Shown here: positions 1 through 10,948 of the stretch, piece by piece
Numbering within the stretch: the first letter of the stretch is position 1
How the letters are laid out: every line of letters begins with the position of its first letter
Assembly: GCA_964036295.1 (NCBI GenBank)
Contig: OZ038466.1
Location: 5,124,001-5,188,000, forward strand
Length of the DNA stretch: 64,000 nt
DNA from: Plumapathes pennacea
Taxonomy: Eukaryota > Cnidaria > Anthozoa > Antipatharia > Myriopathidae
Direction of reading: 5' to 3'
Program-made: the position numbers and the translations under genes
The notes under the pieces: generated by a model
The model's input: the letters and a program-made list of their open reading frames with translations, nothing else
What the model was told of the DNA's origin: nothing
The model's database searches: none

Positions 1-1949
1 GGTGGAAGGTAAATGTACATTGTAACTTGAAGTTAGGCATGAGGAGAGTTGCTGGAGGGGGGGGGTTGTTGTTGCTCTGCAGTTAAGGGTGGAAGGTAAA
101 TGTACATTGTAACTTGAAGTTAGGCGTGAGGAGAGTTGCTGGAGGGGGGGGGGGTTGTTGTTGCTCTGCAGTTAAGGGTGGAAGGTAAATGTACATTGTA
201 ACTTGAAGTTAGGCATGAGGAGAGTTGCTGGAGGGGGGGGGGTTGTTGTTGCTCTGCAGCTAAGGGTGGAAGGTAAATGTACATTGTAACTTGAAGTTAG
301 GCATGAGGAGAGTTGCTGGAGGGGGGGGGGGTTGTTGTTGCTCTGCAGTTAAGGGTGGAAAGTAAATGTACATTGTAACTTGAAGTTAGGCATGAGGAGA
401 GTTGCTGGAGGGGGGGGGGTTGTTGTTGCTCTGCAGCTAAGGGTGGAAGGTAAATGTACATTGTAACTTGAAGTTAGGCATGAGGAGAGTTGCTGGAGGG
501 GGGGGGGGTTGTTGTTGCTCTGCAGTTAAGGGTGGAAAGTAAATGTACATTGTAACTTGAAGTTAGGCGTGAGGAGAGTTGCTGGAGGGGGGGGGGGTTG
601 TTGTTGCTCTGCAGCTAAGGGTGGAAGGTAAATGTACATTGTAACTTGAAGTTAGGCATGAGGAGAGTTGCTGGAGGGGGGGGGGGTTGTTGTTGCTCTG
701 CAGCTAAGGGTGGAAGGTAAATGTACATTGTAACTTGAAGTTAGGCATGAGGAGAGTTGCTGGAGGGGGGGGGGGGTTGTTGTTGCTCTGCAGTTAAGGG
801 TGGAAGGTAAATGTACATTGTAACTTGAAGTTAGGCATGAGGAGAGTTGCTGGAGGGGGGGGGGTTGTTGTTGCTCTGCAGTTAAGGGTGGAAGGTAAAT
901 GTACATTGTAACTTGAAGTTAGGCATGAGGAGAGTTGCTGGAGGGGGGGGGGGGGGTTGTTGTTGCTCTGCAGCTAAGGGTGGAAGGTAAATGTACATTG
1001 TAACTTGAAGTTAGGCCTGAGGAGAGTTGCTGGAGGGGGGGGGGGGGGGGGGTTGTTGTTGCTCTGCAGTTAAGGGTGGAAGGTAAATGTACATTGTAAC
1101 TTGAAGTTAGGCATGAGGAGAGTTGCTGGAGGGGGGGGGGGGGGGGGGTTGTTGTTGCTCTGCAGCTAAGGGTGGAAGGTAAATGTACATTGTAACTTGA
1201 AGTTAGGCCTGAGGAGAGTTGCTGGAGGGGGGGGGGGTTGTTGTTGCTCTGCAGTTAAGGGTGGAAGGTAAATGTACATTGTAACTTGAAGTTAGGCATG
1301 AGGAGAGTTGCTGGAGGGGGGGGGGGGTTGTTGTTGCTCTGCAGCTAAGGGTGGAAGGTAAATGTACATTGTAACTTGAAGTTAGGCATGAGGAGAGTTG
1401 CTGGAGGGGGGGGGGGTTGTTGTTGCTCTGCAGTTAAGGGTGGAAGGTAAATGTACATTGTAACTTGAAGTTAGGCATGAGGAGAGTTGCTGGAGGGGGG
1501 GGGGGTTGTTGTTGCTCTGCAGCTAAGGGTGGAAGGTAAATGTACATTGTAACTTGAAGTTAGGCATGAGGAGAGTTGCTGGAGGGGGGGGGGTTGTTGT
1601 TGCTCTGCAGCTAAGGGTGGAAGGTAAATGTACATTGTAACTTGAAGTTAGGCATGAGGAGAGTTGCTGGAGGGGGGGGGTTGTTGTTGCTCTGCAGGTA
1701 AGGGTGGAAGGTAAATGTACATTGTAACTTGAAGTTAGGCATGAGGAGAGTTGCTGGAGGGGGGGGGGGGTTGTTGTTGCTCTGCAGTTAAGGGTGGAAG
1801 GTAAATGTACATTGTAACTTGAAGTTAGGCATGAGGAGAGTTGCTGGAGGGGGGGAGGGTTGTTGTTGCTCTGCAGCTAAGGGTGGAAGGTAAATGTACA
1901 TTGTAACTTGAAGTTAGGCATGAGGAGAGTTGCTGGAGGGGGGGGGGGT
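1..1949. repeat. 22-copy minisatellite with variable poly-G tract
   Basis: A tandem array with a period of about 88-100 bp and about 22 copies, counted by the shared word AAATGTACATT. Each unit holds GGTGGAAGGTAAATG, AACTTGAAGTTAGGC, GAGGAGAGTTGCTGGA, a run of roughly 8-18 G, then TTGTTGTTGCTCTGCAG. Most variation is in G-run length plus a few point changes (TTAAGG/CTAAGG, GGCATG/GGCGTG/GGCCTG). The array begins at or before the window edge and ends at GTGACTCCC. Open frames within it are products of the periodicity, not genes. G-runs this long could form quadruplexes and are hard to assemble, so the copy number may be wrong. From 1950 to 2191 I see nothing recognisable. Confidence 0.97.
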
Positions 1950-2191
1950 GACTCCCACATAAAAAGGACAGGAATGCTCATCAGGAATTTTGGTTTTGAC
2001 TCCTAAGAGGTACTAAAATGGGCATGGCTTGAGCTTATTTTGGGGAGAGTTGCAAGGTGGGAAGTTCCTGTTACATGATATAATACCTGTGAGGGTTGCA
2101 CACTGTATACATGCAGTGCTGGTCCATGGGTGGTGAGATTGGGAGAATCTATTACACACAAATCAGTAAGTGCATTGTCTTACATTTGCAG

Positions 2192-5100
2192 AGAAATCAC
2201 ATATTGCCATCATCTATACAGAGGATACTCGGTATTGACCAGGATCGAGGGTGAGTACACTTTCACTGCCAAAGCAAAACTTCACTAGATGAAGGAAATT
2301 TTGCAACTTATCAAATGTCAAACAAAATCTGAATGGTGACCACACAAAACTAGCTGTTTAGGAGTACGTTATAGTGAGAGTGTTATAAATTTTATAAAGT
2401 TTAGCTGAGTTTGCATATTTTTTTCGTTTAGTGGAAGTCACCACGGTAATCCATATTATTTAGTCAGCGGTCATTGCGCACATCTGTGGAATCAAGTGTA
2501 AGATTTTGTTGTTCAGTGTAACGCTCTTGAAACCTCAAGACTTCCACATGAAACTCAATAGTAGTGACTCAATACTGAACTACTGTGGATTAAATTAGTT
2601 CGATGCATTTTCTACAACATAAGGTGGCTTGCACACGATGTGAAATTTTACGCCTGTCGAGTTAGACTGAGTTACATAGTAACGGTGACGTTCTCTAATT
2701 TCACATGAAAGATGCAAAAAGTCCCCTGATACCCTTGGAATGAGTCTTTACTCGCGGACGTTTTCTTTGATCTCCAGGTCGTCCAGCAGCTCAGATGAAG
2801 ATGATGATGATGATGTGGTATCCTGGCAGCAACACAGACAGAGAGTTAAAGAGGGCCTCCTACAGCCAGGTAATAAAGGAACCAAACCGGCAACGGAGCA
2901 AAAGCAAAAGCACCAGCAAAATCCTGATCAGTGTCAGAAGGCGTCTGTCAAGAACATCACTGAGGACGAAATGTGTGAGAAAAGTGTTCAGAACAAAACA
3001 GCACCATCCTCAGTGGAGACACAGCTTAACTCCGTGGTGGAGGGTCCGAAGAAACTTAGTAAGAAGGGCATTAATGTTAGTAGGGGTACCTCCACCGCAC
3101 CACTGGACCTTAGAATGATGCATCAAGATGCTGATATGGCCATAGTAGATAGGGTTGTGAAGGATCGTCAGCTCTATTTGTCGGACGAAAGACCCTCGAA
3201 CTTCTCACGAGATCCAGTACATGAGCATGTAACATACAAGGCCACTGAGATGCAAGTAGCTGAGAAATCAGCTCAGGACCCCAGCAAAAGCAACACCGGT
3301 ACACGCGAGGAGAAGACGCCCGAGAAACAAGTGTCTGATGGAACGACACAAACGCAGGCTGTTTCCACAAAGAGAAGGGCAGAAAAGAAACGTGGGGATT
3401 CTGGATGTTGTTCTTTAAAGGAGCCGAGGAAGGAAGAGAAAGACTGTTCTTCAGATCCATCCAGCACCAAGGATAGTGAAATGAATGCTAAGAAACGCGA
3501 TGAAATAAGCAAAGCGCTGGATGCTCAGATGAAGGCGAAGAGAGCGAGACTGCGGAAGAGCTTGGAGAACCTAAGGCCTCCTCTGTCATCTGGTGGTCAC
3601 CAACCTGCAGCTCCTGCAACACCAGTTGTGTTTGATCAGGTGAGGTTAACTCGCCATGTTTATTGATACTCTATGAAATTTGGTAGAGAATCCGCTCCGA
3701 CGTCATTACGTAGAGTCCCTCTTAATTTTTTTTTCGTGTGCGCGCGTCTCTTTGTGCTGCTGTTTACCGTATTGTCTTTGAAACAAACTCTGTCATATAA
3801 AATCAGATACTAAAACGACAAGTGGGCCGTGTGTTTGCCGACCTCGGCTCTGTTGCTGTTTTTTTAGCTAATCGTATTTCTCTCCTTCCAGGAGGCGTCA
3901 TATGAACAGTCTGTTGAACCTCTTCCTCTGGATGTCCCAGGCAGATCGTGCTTGCTGCTGTGTGCCAAGCTGGCGTCGTGTGGAGAACTGGCCAATTCAC
4001 GGGGCGGCCCTAAAGGAGGTCTTAGAAGCGACACCCACAGTTTTTCATCGCTGGTTGCCTGGCTGTTGTGTCTGGTGCCCCCTCCAGAAGACGCTACCGG
4101 ATTCAGGAACATGGCCGCTCTTTGTGACGTACCTTTCCACGTGATTGGCCTGCAACAAAAGTGGCACGAGGGTCAGTTATCAGTGGACGTTGCGATTCGC
4201 AGTAGATGCGACACTTCACTCAAACTGACCCATAGCCAAAGTAATAAGCACAGCTTCAAGGGTGGAAATTCTTTCAAACAAACGGTCACCAAATTCCTGT
4301 CGACCAACTCCCTTCAAGGCATGTTCGACAAGATCTCTGCGCTGACCAGCACGCGCAACCAGTACCTGAGCAGTCTGCCCAAGAGACAGAGGAATTTGTC
4401 CACGCTGTTAAGTGTCAACCCGGACCCTGACGCCATGGGCCGTGTGTTCGGCATCCGTCCTGGTTTCTTTTGGCAGACCATGGAGCTTGAAGACTTCGAC
4501 TGTGGTGCGCGGAGTATATCGTGTCCCGGACCCGAGATACAGAACACGTTGATGGCGATGCGATATGACGCCTTTCATTTGCCTTTCTGTGCTCTTGACG
4601 TGATGACCCGTGTTTGGAGAGAAGGCTTGAGCGTTGCTGGACTCAGGCTTGTCTATACCAACGCATCCGGTAAGCATCACGACTGTAGGTTTGTGGACTT
4701 GAACTGAGCACAACCTGTGACGTCCCTTAAGGCTGGTTTACAAGTACGACGCAAGCATAACCATAGCACAAGAGAGCGACAGTGGCGACATAAGCGTAAG
4801 CTTAAAGAACAGACGTGTTTGATCCTTATGCTTATGCTTATGTCGCTCTCTTGTGCTATGCTTATGCTTGCGTGGTATACGTGTAAACGAGCCTTTAATG
4901 TCAATAAAGTGGAGACGATAAAGTGACTTAAAGCGAAAGTTTCGATTTAGAATAAAGACGATTTCACAATTTTCGTTTTATACCCGCATGTTTTGACTTT
5001 ATGCATCATTCTACAGAGGACTTGATTCCTGTACTTTGAGTGACAGATGTGTGTTTGTATGAACACAGGAATACTGAACTAATCTTGTTGTTTATTTGTT

Positions 5101-8100
5101 CATCACAGCATCCGACAGAGTCGACAGCGACACTGCACCAGGGAGAGGGGCCACGGATCCCTTGTTTATTCTCGCCATCCGAGGACCAAACGCTGTGTCT
5201 GTCTGGCTGGATGAGGTGGGACCACAAGACGCCGGCCTGGCTCGTCTCACAGACCCCAACTCCCTCCGTGCAATGTACAGCAAAAACGCCAAGGAGGACA
5301 GACTTTTCTCTTGTCCTCGCACCTGCAGTAAGGCGGTCACGGAGCTAGCTAGATGGTTTGGCGGTAGAGTGCCCGAAAACGGTGTCATCAACGTGGGCAC
5401 TTCCAACCACATTTTACCATCCAGTGATAAAGTGAAGTCAGGAAACAAAGTGCGGCCGGGAAGTGACCACCTGATCACCAGTTCGCTCCACAGCTCCACC
5501 CCTCGGCCCCCATGCTTCCTGACCGCGACAGTGCATTCTCTAGTATTCCTTGTCCTGTCACCGCTCGTACCCGTTAAATGTTTGGGTTATGTTTTGTCCG
5601 TGTGCTATGACAGGGGCTTCGTTGTGCAGGGAGTCCGACGTACACAACTTAATTCTCGACGGGTCGCTGGTCTAGGTCTGAGTCCGGAACAAGTTTCCGT
5701 GTTCTGTCCTCTCGACAGCAACTCCACGAGTTCAAGTGGTAGAAGTAGTCCTACACTCAACGCTAACATAAGGACCGTATTTTCTTTTGCCGCCAAGTCA
5801 CCACTCCACATTCACTCCAACATTGCATGCACTGTTCTCCTGTTGAGCAAAGAAAACGGCCTTCATCATGTCCTGTCACTCACCGAGGTGCTCGCGAATG
5901 ACCTGAAGGGTTTCAGTCTCTTTCACCCCAGCGTGCTGTCGCAATTATGTTTCGTCGCAATGCCGTTCAGTGACGTGACGCTCAAGCAGTTAGGTGGCTC
6001 CCTGAGCCTCACACCGGACCCGTCTATCTATTCAGCATCTCTCTGGAGACATTCGTTTTACTCCAATCGAGAACTGGAGCAAGTCTGCGTGTTAACTCTC
6101 CTTCGCGACAAAGCGACCGCGAGTGGTGGCATCATTCTAGATCACCTGCTGCTGCAAAAGCCTCTTGTACGTGTTAACACAGTGAAAGCACACGGCACAG
6201 ACGATTACTACGGCTTTGAGCTACTCGGTCTTAAACTCATGAGTGCTTTGTCCATGCATCAAGCTAAAGAGTTTTCTCCGTGTGAAATCGGTGGCTTGTC
6301 TTGGCACGGAAGTCTGGAAGCCCTCGTAAAAGGGCCAGCTTTGGTGTGCGCCTTAAGAGGCGTCAATGCATTTGAGAGACTCCGGAACTTTATTCAGTGC
6401 TACGTCGATCCGCACGGAGACAAAGCGGCTTGTCCAGATGTGTTTATGTCGTCTACTCCAGAGCTGGCCTACAGGCAGCTGTCGGTACTGTTTCACGAGA
6501 GAGAGCTCTTCTCTGATTGGGCCAACAGGACAAACATGGATCTTCTTCCTCCCCCTCGACGGCTTGTCGCCGCCTCAGAAAACGCAGGCAGGAAGCCGCA
6601 GCAAGGCAGGAAGAATGTCCTGTGTCATGACGAGGTGTCCGTGATGCAGAGCCTGTTGCTTGGACCTCGTCCTTTGGCTACTGTGTGTATAGTCAAGCCA
6701 GACGCTGTCTCCAAACACTCGGGCAAGATCTTACGCAGTCTCTCCCTAGAGGGATTTTCTGTCGTGGCTGCCAAGATGGCGTTACTGACCAGACAACAGG
6801 CTCTTAGTACCATTCCCGCCACTGTGCTGAGTTTGAAGGTCAGGAAATGATGCAATTGTTGCTGTTTTGTCATTGTTGTTTGTCATTCTAATGGCCTGGT
6901 AAAACGAGGACACATTGCGGCGGCAACATTGTGTCCTTCGATGTTTCCAGGGTGGCAAAACGTGCGGCAACATTGTTGCGTTCCGCGTGGACACAACAAA
7001 TGTTTCTGAAGTTTTTCAGAAACATTTTTTGTGTCCGCAACAAATGTTTCGCGCGTGGCAAAACGGGGCAACATTTGGGAAACATGCGCGCGCTAGCAAT
7101 GTTGCCACCACAATGTGTCCTCGTTTTGCCAGGCCTTAAGGGCCTTGTTCCATAATGCCCGGTTAGATTTCAACCCGATTGCGACACGGTTACGACACAA
7201 ATCGACACAAATTGTCTAGTGTAAGTCAACCCTACAACATACAATTCGTGTTGAAACGCACCATGCTTGACCATATTACACATCGTATCGTGTAAATCGT
7301 GTAAATCAACAATTCGTGTCGTGAGGAGGTCGCATGCGACAGTCGTGAGCAAAAGTCGACATGTGTTTATGTGCAGCTTTGGTGTTCACAGGTTCAAGCG
7401 GTGAGTACGATGGAGGACCACGTCAGACACGCCATGTCGGGGCCTTGTCTCTTGCTGTGTCTGATGCGGGAGAACGCCATAGCTAAGCTGTTGGAGGTAC
7501 TAGGTCCAGGTGATCCCCAGACTGCCCAGAAACAATCCCAGTTTCTGTTGCGGGGATGTTATGGAGTAAATTCAGTGTGCAATGCCTTATATGGTGAGTT
7601 CCATGTGATGTTAGCAGCTCTGATTCGTTGGTTTGAACACTTGAATGGCTGGCTGTTGTTTTGCTTCCGAGACACAGGAGCTGGGGAGCCAACGCGGATT
7701 TTAAATTTGTATGGAAATCTTGAGTTAAACCTGCTATGAGCGTTTTTTTCTTAACACGAAAACAGGTGTAGAATTGTTGTTATCCTCCATTTTGTAAGTA
7801 TTCAAAACTCAAGGATCTTAGACTTGGGATCACAATCTTCTTCAGTGTGGCATTTTGTGTAAAACGTTAATTTTACTACTGCAGTAAATGAGTACTATTT
7901 GTTCAATTTCGTTTTCTGTTCGATTTCGCACGTCGAAAGTTTCAAATTCCCGGATGACAACGAAAAGAATAAGTGTATAAAGCAGGCAGATTATTTGAAT
8001 GTTCCTCACAGGATCGGAGAAATACAGTACTGCTGTTCGGGACGTGAAGTTGTTCTTTCCAGAAGGACTGTGTTGCCCAGCGTCGGCGGACTTAATGGCT

Positions 8101-10948
8101 GATCAGGTGAGGGGACTGAAATACGTATGCTGCTTGGGGGGTGGGGGAAGGGAGGCTCACACACCTCTCTCTCCCTAACTTTTTCCCTCCCTCCCCACCC
8201 ACCCCGGTCTGTCCGCAGTGTCCAAAAAGGAATGCCTGTCACATAGGGCAGAAGAACTGTAGATATACTGGGCGCAAATTACAGCGGATCTTGATTTTCG
8301 CGGTCCACTGTCAGATATACCTATTGTTTGTTATACCGACGAAGTTCTAACAAAGAAATACTGCACTATGAGCTGCTCACCAACTATTTTAGCATTGATG
8401 ATATTTTCGCTGTTAGAATTCGTTCATGCGCCGCGTGCTTTGAAACCTTCGTTTTGAACACTCAATTAAAAATTCTCAATGAGTACATTTTAATGGCAGC
8501 TGGAGTGCTCACGTTGTTCGTGTTATTTACGTTTTAAAGTTTGTTTTGATCAGCGACAGCATGGCAGTTAAGTATTTCATGTTGACGTCTCCACTGCAGG
8601 TCGATTGCTTGTCCTACGACGAAATCTTCGATGCTACTGCAACGCGATCTCTGTCAGAAGTGGAGAGCAAGCTGAAGGAGAAAGCAGGCAGCGGCTCTCT
8701 AGCTGAGCTGCCCAGCTCTTTGTTGGAGATCAACTGTGTACTTCTGACACCTTCTGTGCTCCTACCTCAAGCTAACCAGACCGCTAAGAGCGCGAGAGGG
8801 TTTGCTGAAGTCATGGAGGGTTTCACGTCCATGGGATTTCAGAATGTGGGCTTGAGGATGATTCTGTTGCGGGAAAGTCAGGCGGAGCAGTGCGTGAAGT
8901 TCTTTGGTGATTCTCTACCCGGGGAATGGCAACCGCACTTGTTGGTGAGTTTGATGTCTCTTGGAAACAATTTCGCGGCTGCGCTGCTCCAGCAACTCAA
9001 AGCTTTCACTCTGTGGACGTTAAAGTTATTTTTGATTAATGGCAGGTTTTAGGCTATACGTTCACATTGATACGTCTCCACTTTGATAAGTCTCCACTTT
9101 GGGAACAGTTTTTTTTTTTTTTTGAAAACCTACGTTTTCAAGTCATCTTTAAGTGTGGATGGAAGGCGACTGAAACGCATCGAAAAGGGTGCGTATGGTG
9201 TGGACATGATCTTACATTTATACTGTCATACTCGATACTGTTTGTTATGCTTTTTGGTATGAGCCTGCACGGCATCCTGCAGGTGATGATTCGGTGATTC
9301 TTCAAACTGTTCGTGTCATTTCACTCGTTTCTTGCTTTAGGTAAAAGAGCTGGTCCGTGGACCTTGTGTTGTGATGATCAGCTGATTCGGTGATTCTTCA
9401 AACTATTCGTGTCATTTCACTCGTTTCTTACTTTAGGTAAAAGAGCTGGTCCGTGGACCTTGTGTTGTGATGATCAGCTTATTCGGTGATTCTTCAAACT
9501 GTTCGTGTCATTTCACTCGTTGTTTCTTACTTTAGGTAAAAGAGCTGGTCCGTGGACCTTGTGTTGTGCTTGCGGTGCTGCGGAGTGGTGCTGTCACTTG
9601 TTTTGACTCCCTTTTGACAAGGTAACGTAAGACGGGCAGAGACAGTGTCTATTTCGCAGCTATACAATGTATCCTTGTTTAGTGGTTATAATTCTTCTTC
9701 TGCGTGCACGTTATCGTGAGTTATGTGTGCGCAGCCTCGTTCCCAGGTCCCTCCGCGTGAGGCCTCAGTTCCCGGGGACGACGTGTGTAATTTGCACCTG
9801 TGTCGCGTGTGTATGGCCATCACAGTCAGGCTAATCCTGGTTTAGGTCTAAATTTGCTCTCAAACAAAGTTTGCAAAGTTCTTCAGTTGATTTTTTGACC
9901 AAAACTTGGTAATTTTTTGCCCACGTTGAATGGAATTTGATAATCCTGGATTAGCGAGCGTTGAACAACTGGGTCTATCTGTCATCAAAATTCAATTGTT
10001 GAAATACATGAAATGAGCTATTGTAGCTTCGCTCTTCAGTAGTATACTGTGCAGTCTTTTGTGTATCTTGCTTCCAGGCTTTTGTTGACCTTTTATGGAC
10101 TGCATGGTTACCTCGGTAACGCAGGAAGAATGTCCGCATTGCTCTATTGTATTTAAAATGTATTGCCTTCTTGTCTCATACCGTTATTCTTTTTTGCACA
10201 GTTCCACGAAAACTGCATCAGCATCGGTTAGGAAACACAGGAACCATTTGCTTGTCGGCAAGACTATTAAACAGGTGTGAACATCCGGCCTTAGAATGAT
10301 CTGGAAAGCTATATTTGAACAGAATGTTTTGTACCTGTTTCCCAAGCGTCGCTTTAGCAGAGTCATTTAGTTTTGAATAGGGATTAAGTTTCCAATAGAC
10401 GTCACTATACGGAAGTGAATTTTTTCACCGCTCGCCCCTTCTTGTCCTATTTTGGCTATTTCCTCTGGGACTTAATCTGATTCTGGAATGAACGGAATAG
10501 TATTCCTTCAGTCTTGCGTATAATATAATAGCGATCCGCAGTTTATTAGAAATAGACAGAATATAGACGGCAGTCGTGTTCGACCTAATTTCTTCTCGTC
10601 ATCTGTGACGTCAGTCCACTTTCTGTTCTTTTGACGGCTGGTATTATGTGTATTCTGTTATTTCTGTTGCGGTAAAAGGAATACAGGATAGATTAGTCCC
10701 AAACGAATCCGCCCTTACTAGACAAAATGTTTTGAATAACTTCATCAAAGTCATTGTAAACAATTCCTTGTGTGAGGTTGCATGCATGAGACCAACCCCG
10801 CTGTATAGGACCCAAAGAATAGCGCCCTGGTGTAATATGAAAGTTTAATTGCGTTTTTTGCGTTTTCACACTGCAGGCCCGTCAGTTGGTGGAGTGTTTC
10901 TTTAACGAACTCATGCCTAACAACAAAGCGACACTTTCATCCGTCTGA
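2192..10948 (+). CDS. Large multi-NDPK-domain protein, DNAAF8/DAAP1-like (5' end not found)
   Basis: Proposed exons: 2192-2250, 2778-3639, 3892-4669, 5109-6838, 7392-7593, 8012-8106, 8600-8944, 9536-9621, 9735-9824, 10877-10948 (TGA). Further 5' exons are probably missing. About 1,440 aa. The N-terminal third is low-complexity and charged (SSSSSDEDDDDD, then Lys/Glu-rich). After it come five nucleoside-diphosphate-kinase-like modules, at about 4560-5370, 5515-5960, 6083-6510, 6676-8106 and 8715-10948. The best is the fourth: CIVKPDAVSK, then GPCLLLCLMRENAIAKLL, NALYGGSE and FFPEG. The NxxHGSDS active-site His is absent in every module I could align (NALYG in module 4), so it is probably not a kinase. 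The acidic N-terminus and NDPK repeats suggest the axonemal dynein assembly factor DNAAF8/DAAP1 group, but I am not sure of that name. Exon 9735-9824 changes frame internally (see findings). NDPK repeat content is secure; the last three exons are less so. Confidence 0.7.
2622..2700. repeat. Dispersed repeat shared with 43070-43150
   Basis: This segment carries GGCTTGCACAC, TGTGAAATTT and GAGTTACATAGTAA in that order. The same words in the same order occur at 43070-43150 inside a KMT2 intron. Two diverged copies of one interspersed repeat are the simplest reading. It lies in the intron between the first two recognised exons of the NDPK gene. Confidence 0.55.
4729..4896. mobile_element. Palindromic MITE-like element in NDPK-gene intron
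   Basis: An imperfect inverted repeat of about 168 bp. The left arm has GGCTGGTTTACAAGTACG, GCAAGCATAACCATAGCACA and AGAGAGCGAC. The right arm has their reverse complements: GTCGCTCTCTTGTGCTATG, GCATAAGCAAGCAT-type words and GTGTAAACGAGCC. No transposase is present, so it fits a non-autonomous DNA element. A related but rearranged sequence lies at 50388-50545. Confidence 0.8.
6890..7140. mobile_element. MITE, family with TIR GGCCTGGTAAAACGAGGACAC
   Basis: An element of about 250 bp with long terminal inverted repeats. The left end reads GGCCTGGTAAAACGAGGACA and the right end is its inverse (TGTCCTCGTTTTGCCAGGCC). Inside are paired words around CAACATTG and AAACATTTTTTGTGTCC. A second copy is at 51144-51408 in a KMT2 intron. 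It sits in the intron after the exon ending at 6838 and holds no coding capacity. Confidence 0.9.
7150..7345. repeat. Decayed palindromic element
   Basis: AT-rich sequence in which GACACAAATCGACACAAATTG-type words on the left pair loosely with ACACGATTTACACGAT and CAACAATTCGTGTCG on the right. It adjoins the MITE at 6890-7140. Probably a decayed MITE of another family. Confidence 0.45.
9290..9535 (+). repeat. Tandem copies of an acceptor plus exon start
   Basis: A unit of about 96 bp containing GGTGATTCTTCAAACT, TTTCACTCGTTTCTT, ACTTTAG and the exon start GTAAAAGAGCTGGTCCGTGG occurs three times. Only the third copy runs on into the full NDPK-type exon at 9536-9621. The first two copies diverge after the exon word CCTTGTGTTGTG into GATGATCAGCTG. 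They therefore present two decoy 3' splice sites with a truncated exon head. Confidence 0.9.
9829..9975. mobile_element. MITE-like element related to 19768-19990
   Basis: The left end has GGCTAATCCTGGTTTAGG and the right end GATAATCCTGGATTAGCG followed by GTTGAACAACTGGGTC. These words recur at 19768-19990 (CCCAGTTGTTCAAAGC and GTTTGAACAACCAGGCCC). It overlaps the intron following the proposed exon 9735-9824. Confidence 0.6.

Noticed and set aside
652..906. 84-codon minus-strand open frame
   Set aside because: It lies wholly within the minisatellite; the repeated protein words follow the DNA period.
4408..5499. Minus-strand open frames of 75-135 codons
   Set aside because: They are antisense shadows of the NDPK gene exons, which show family motifs on the plus strand.
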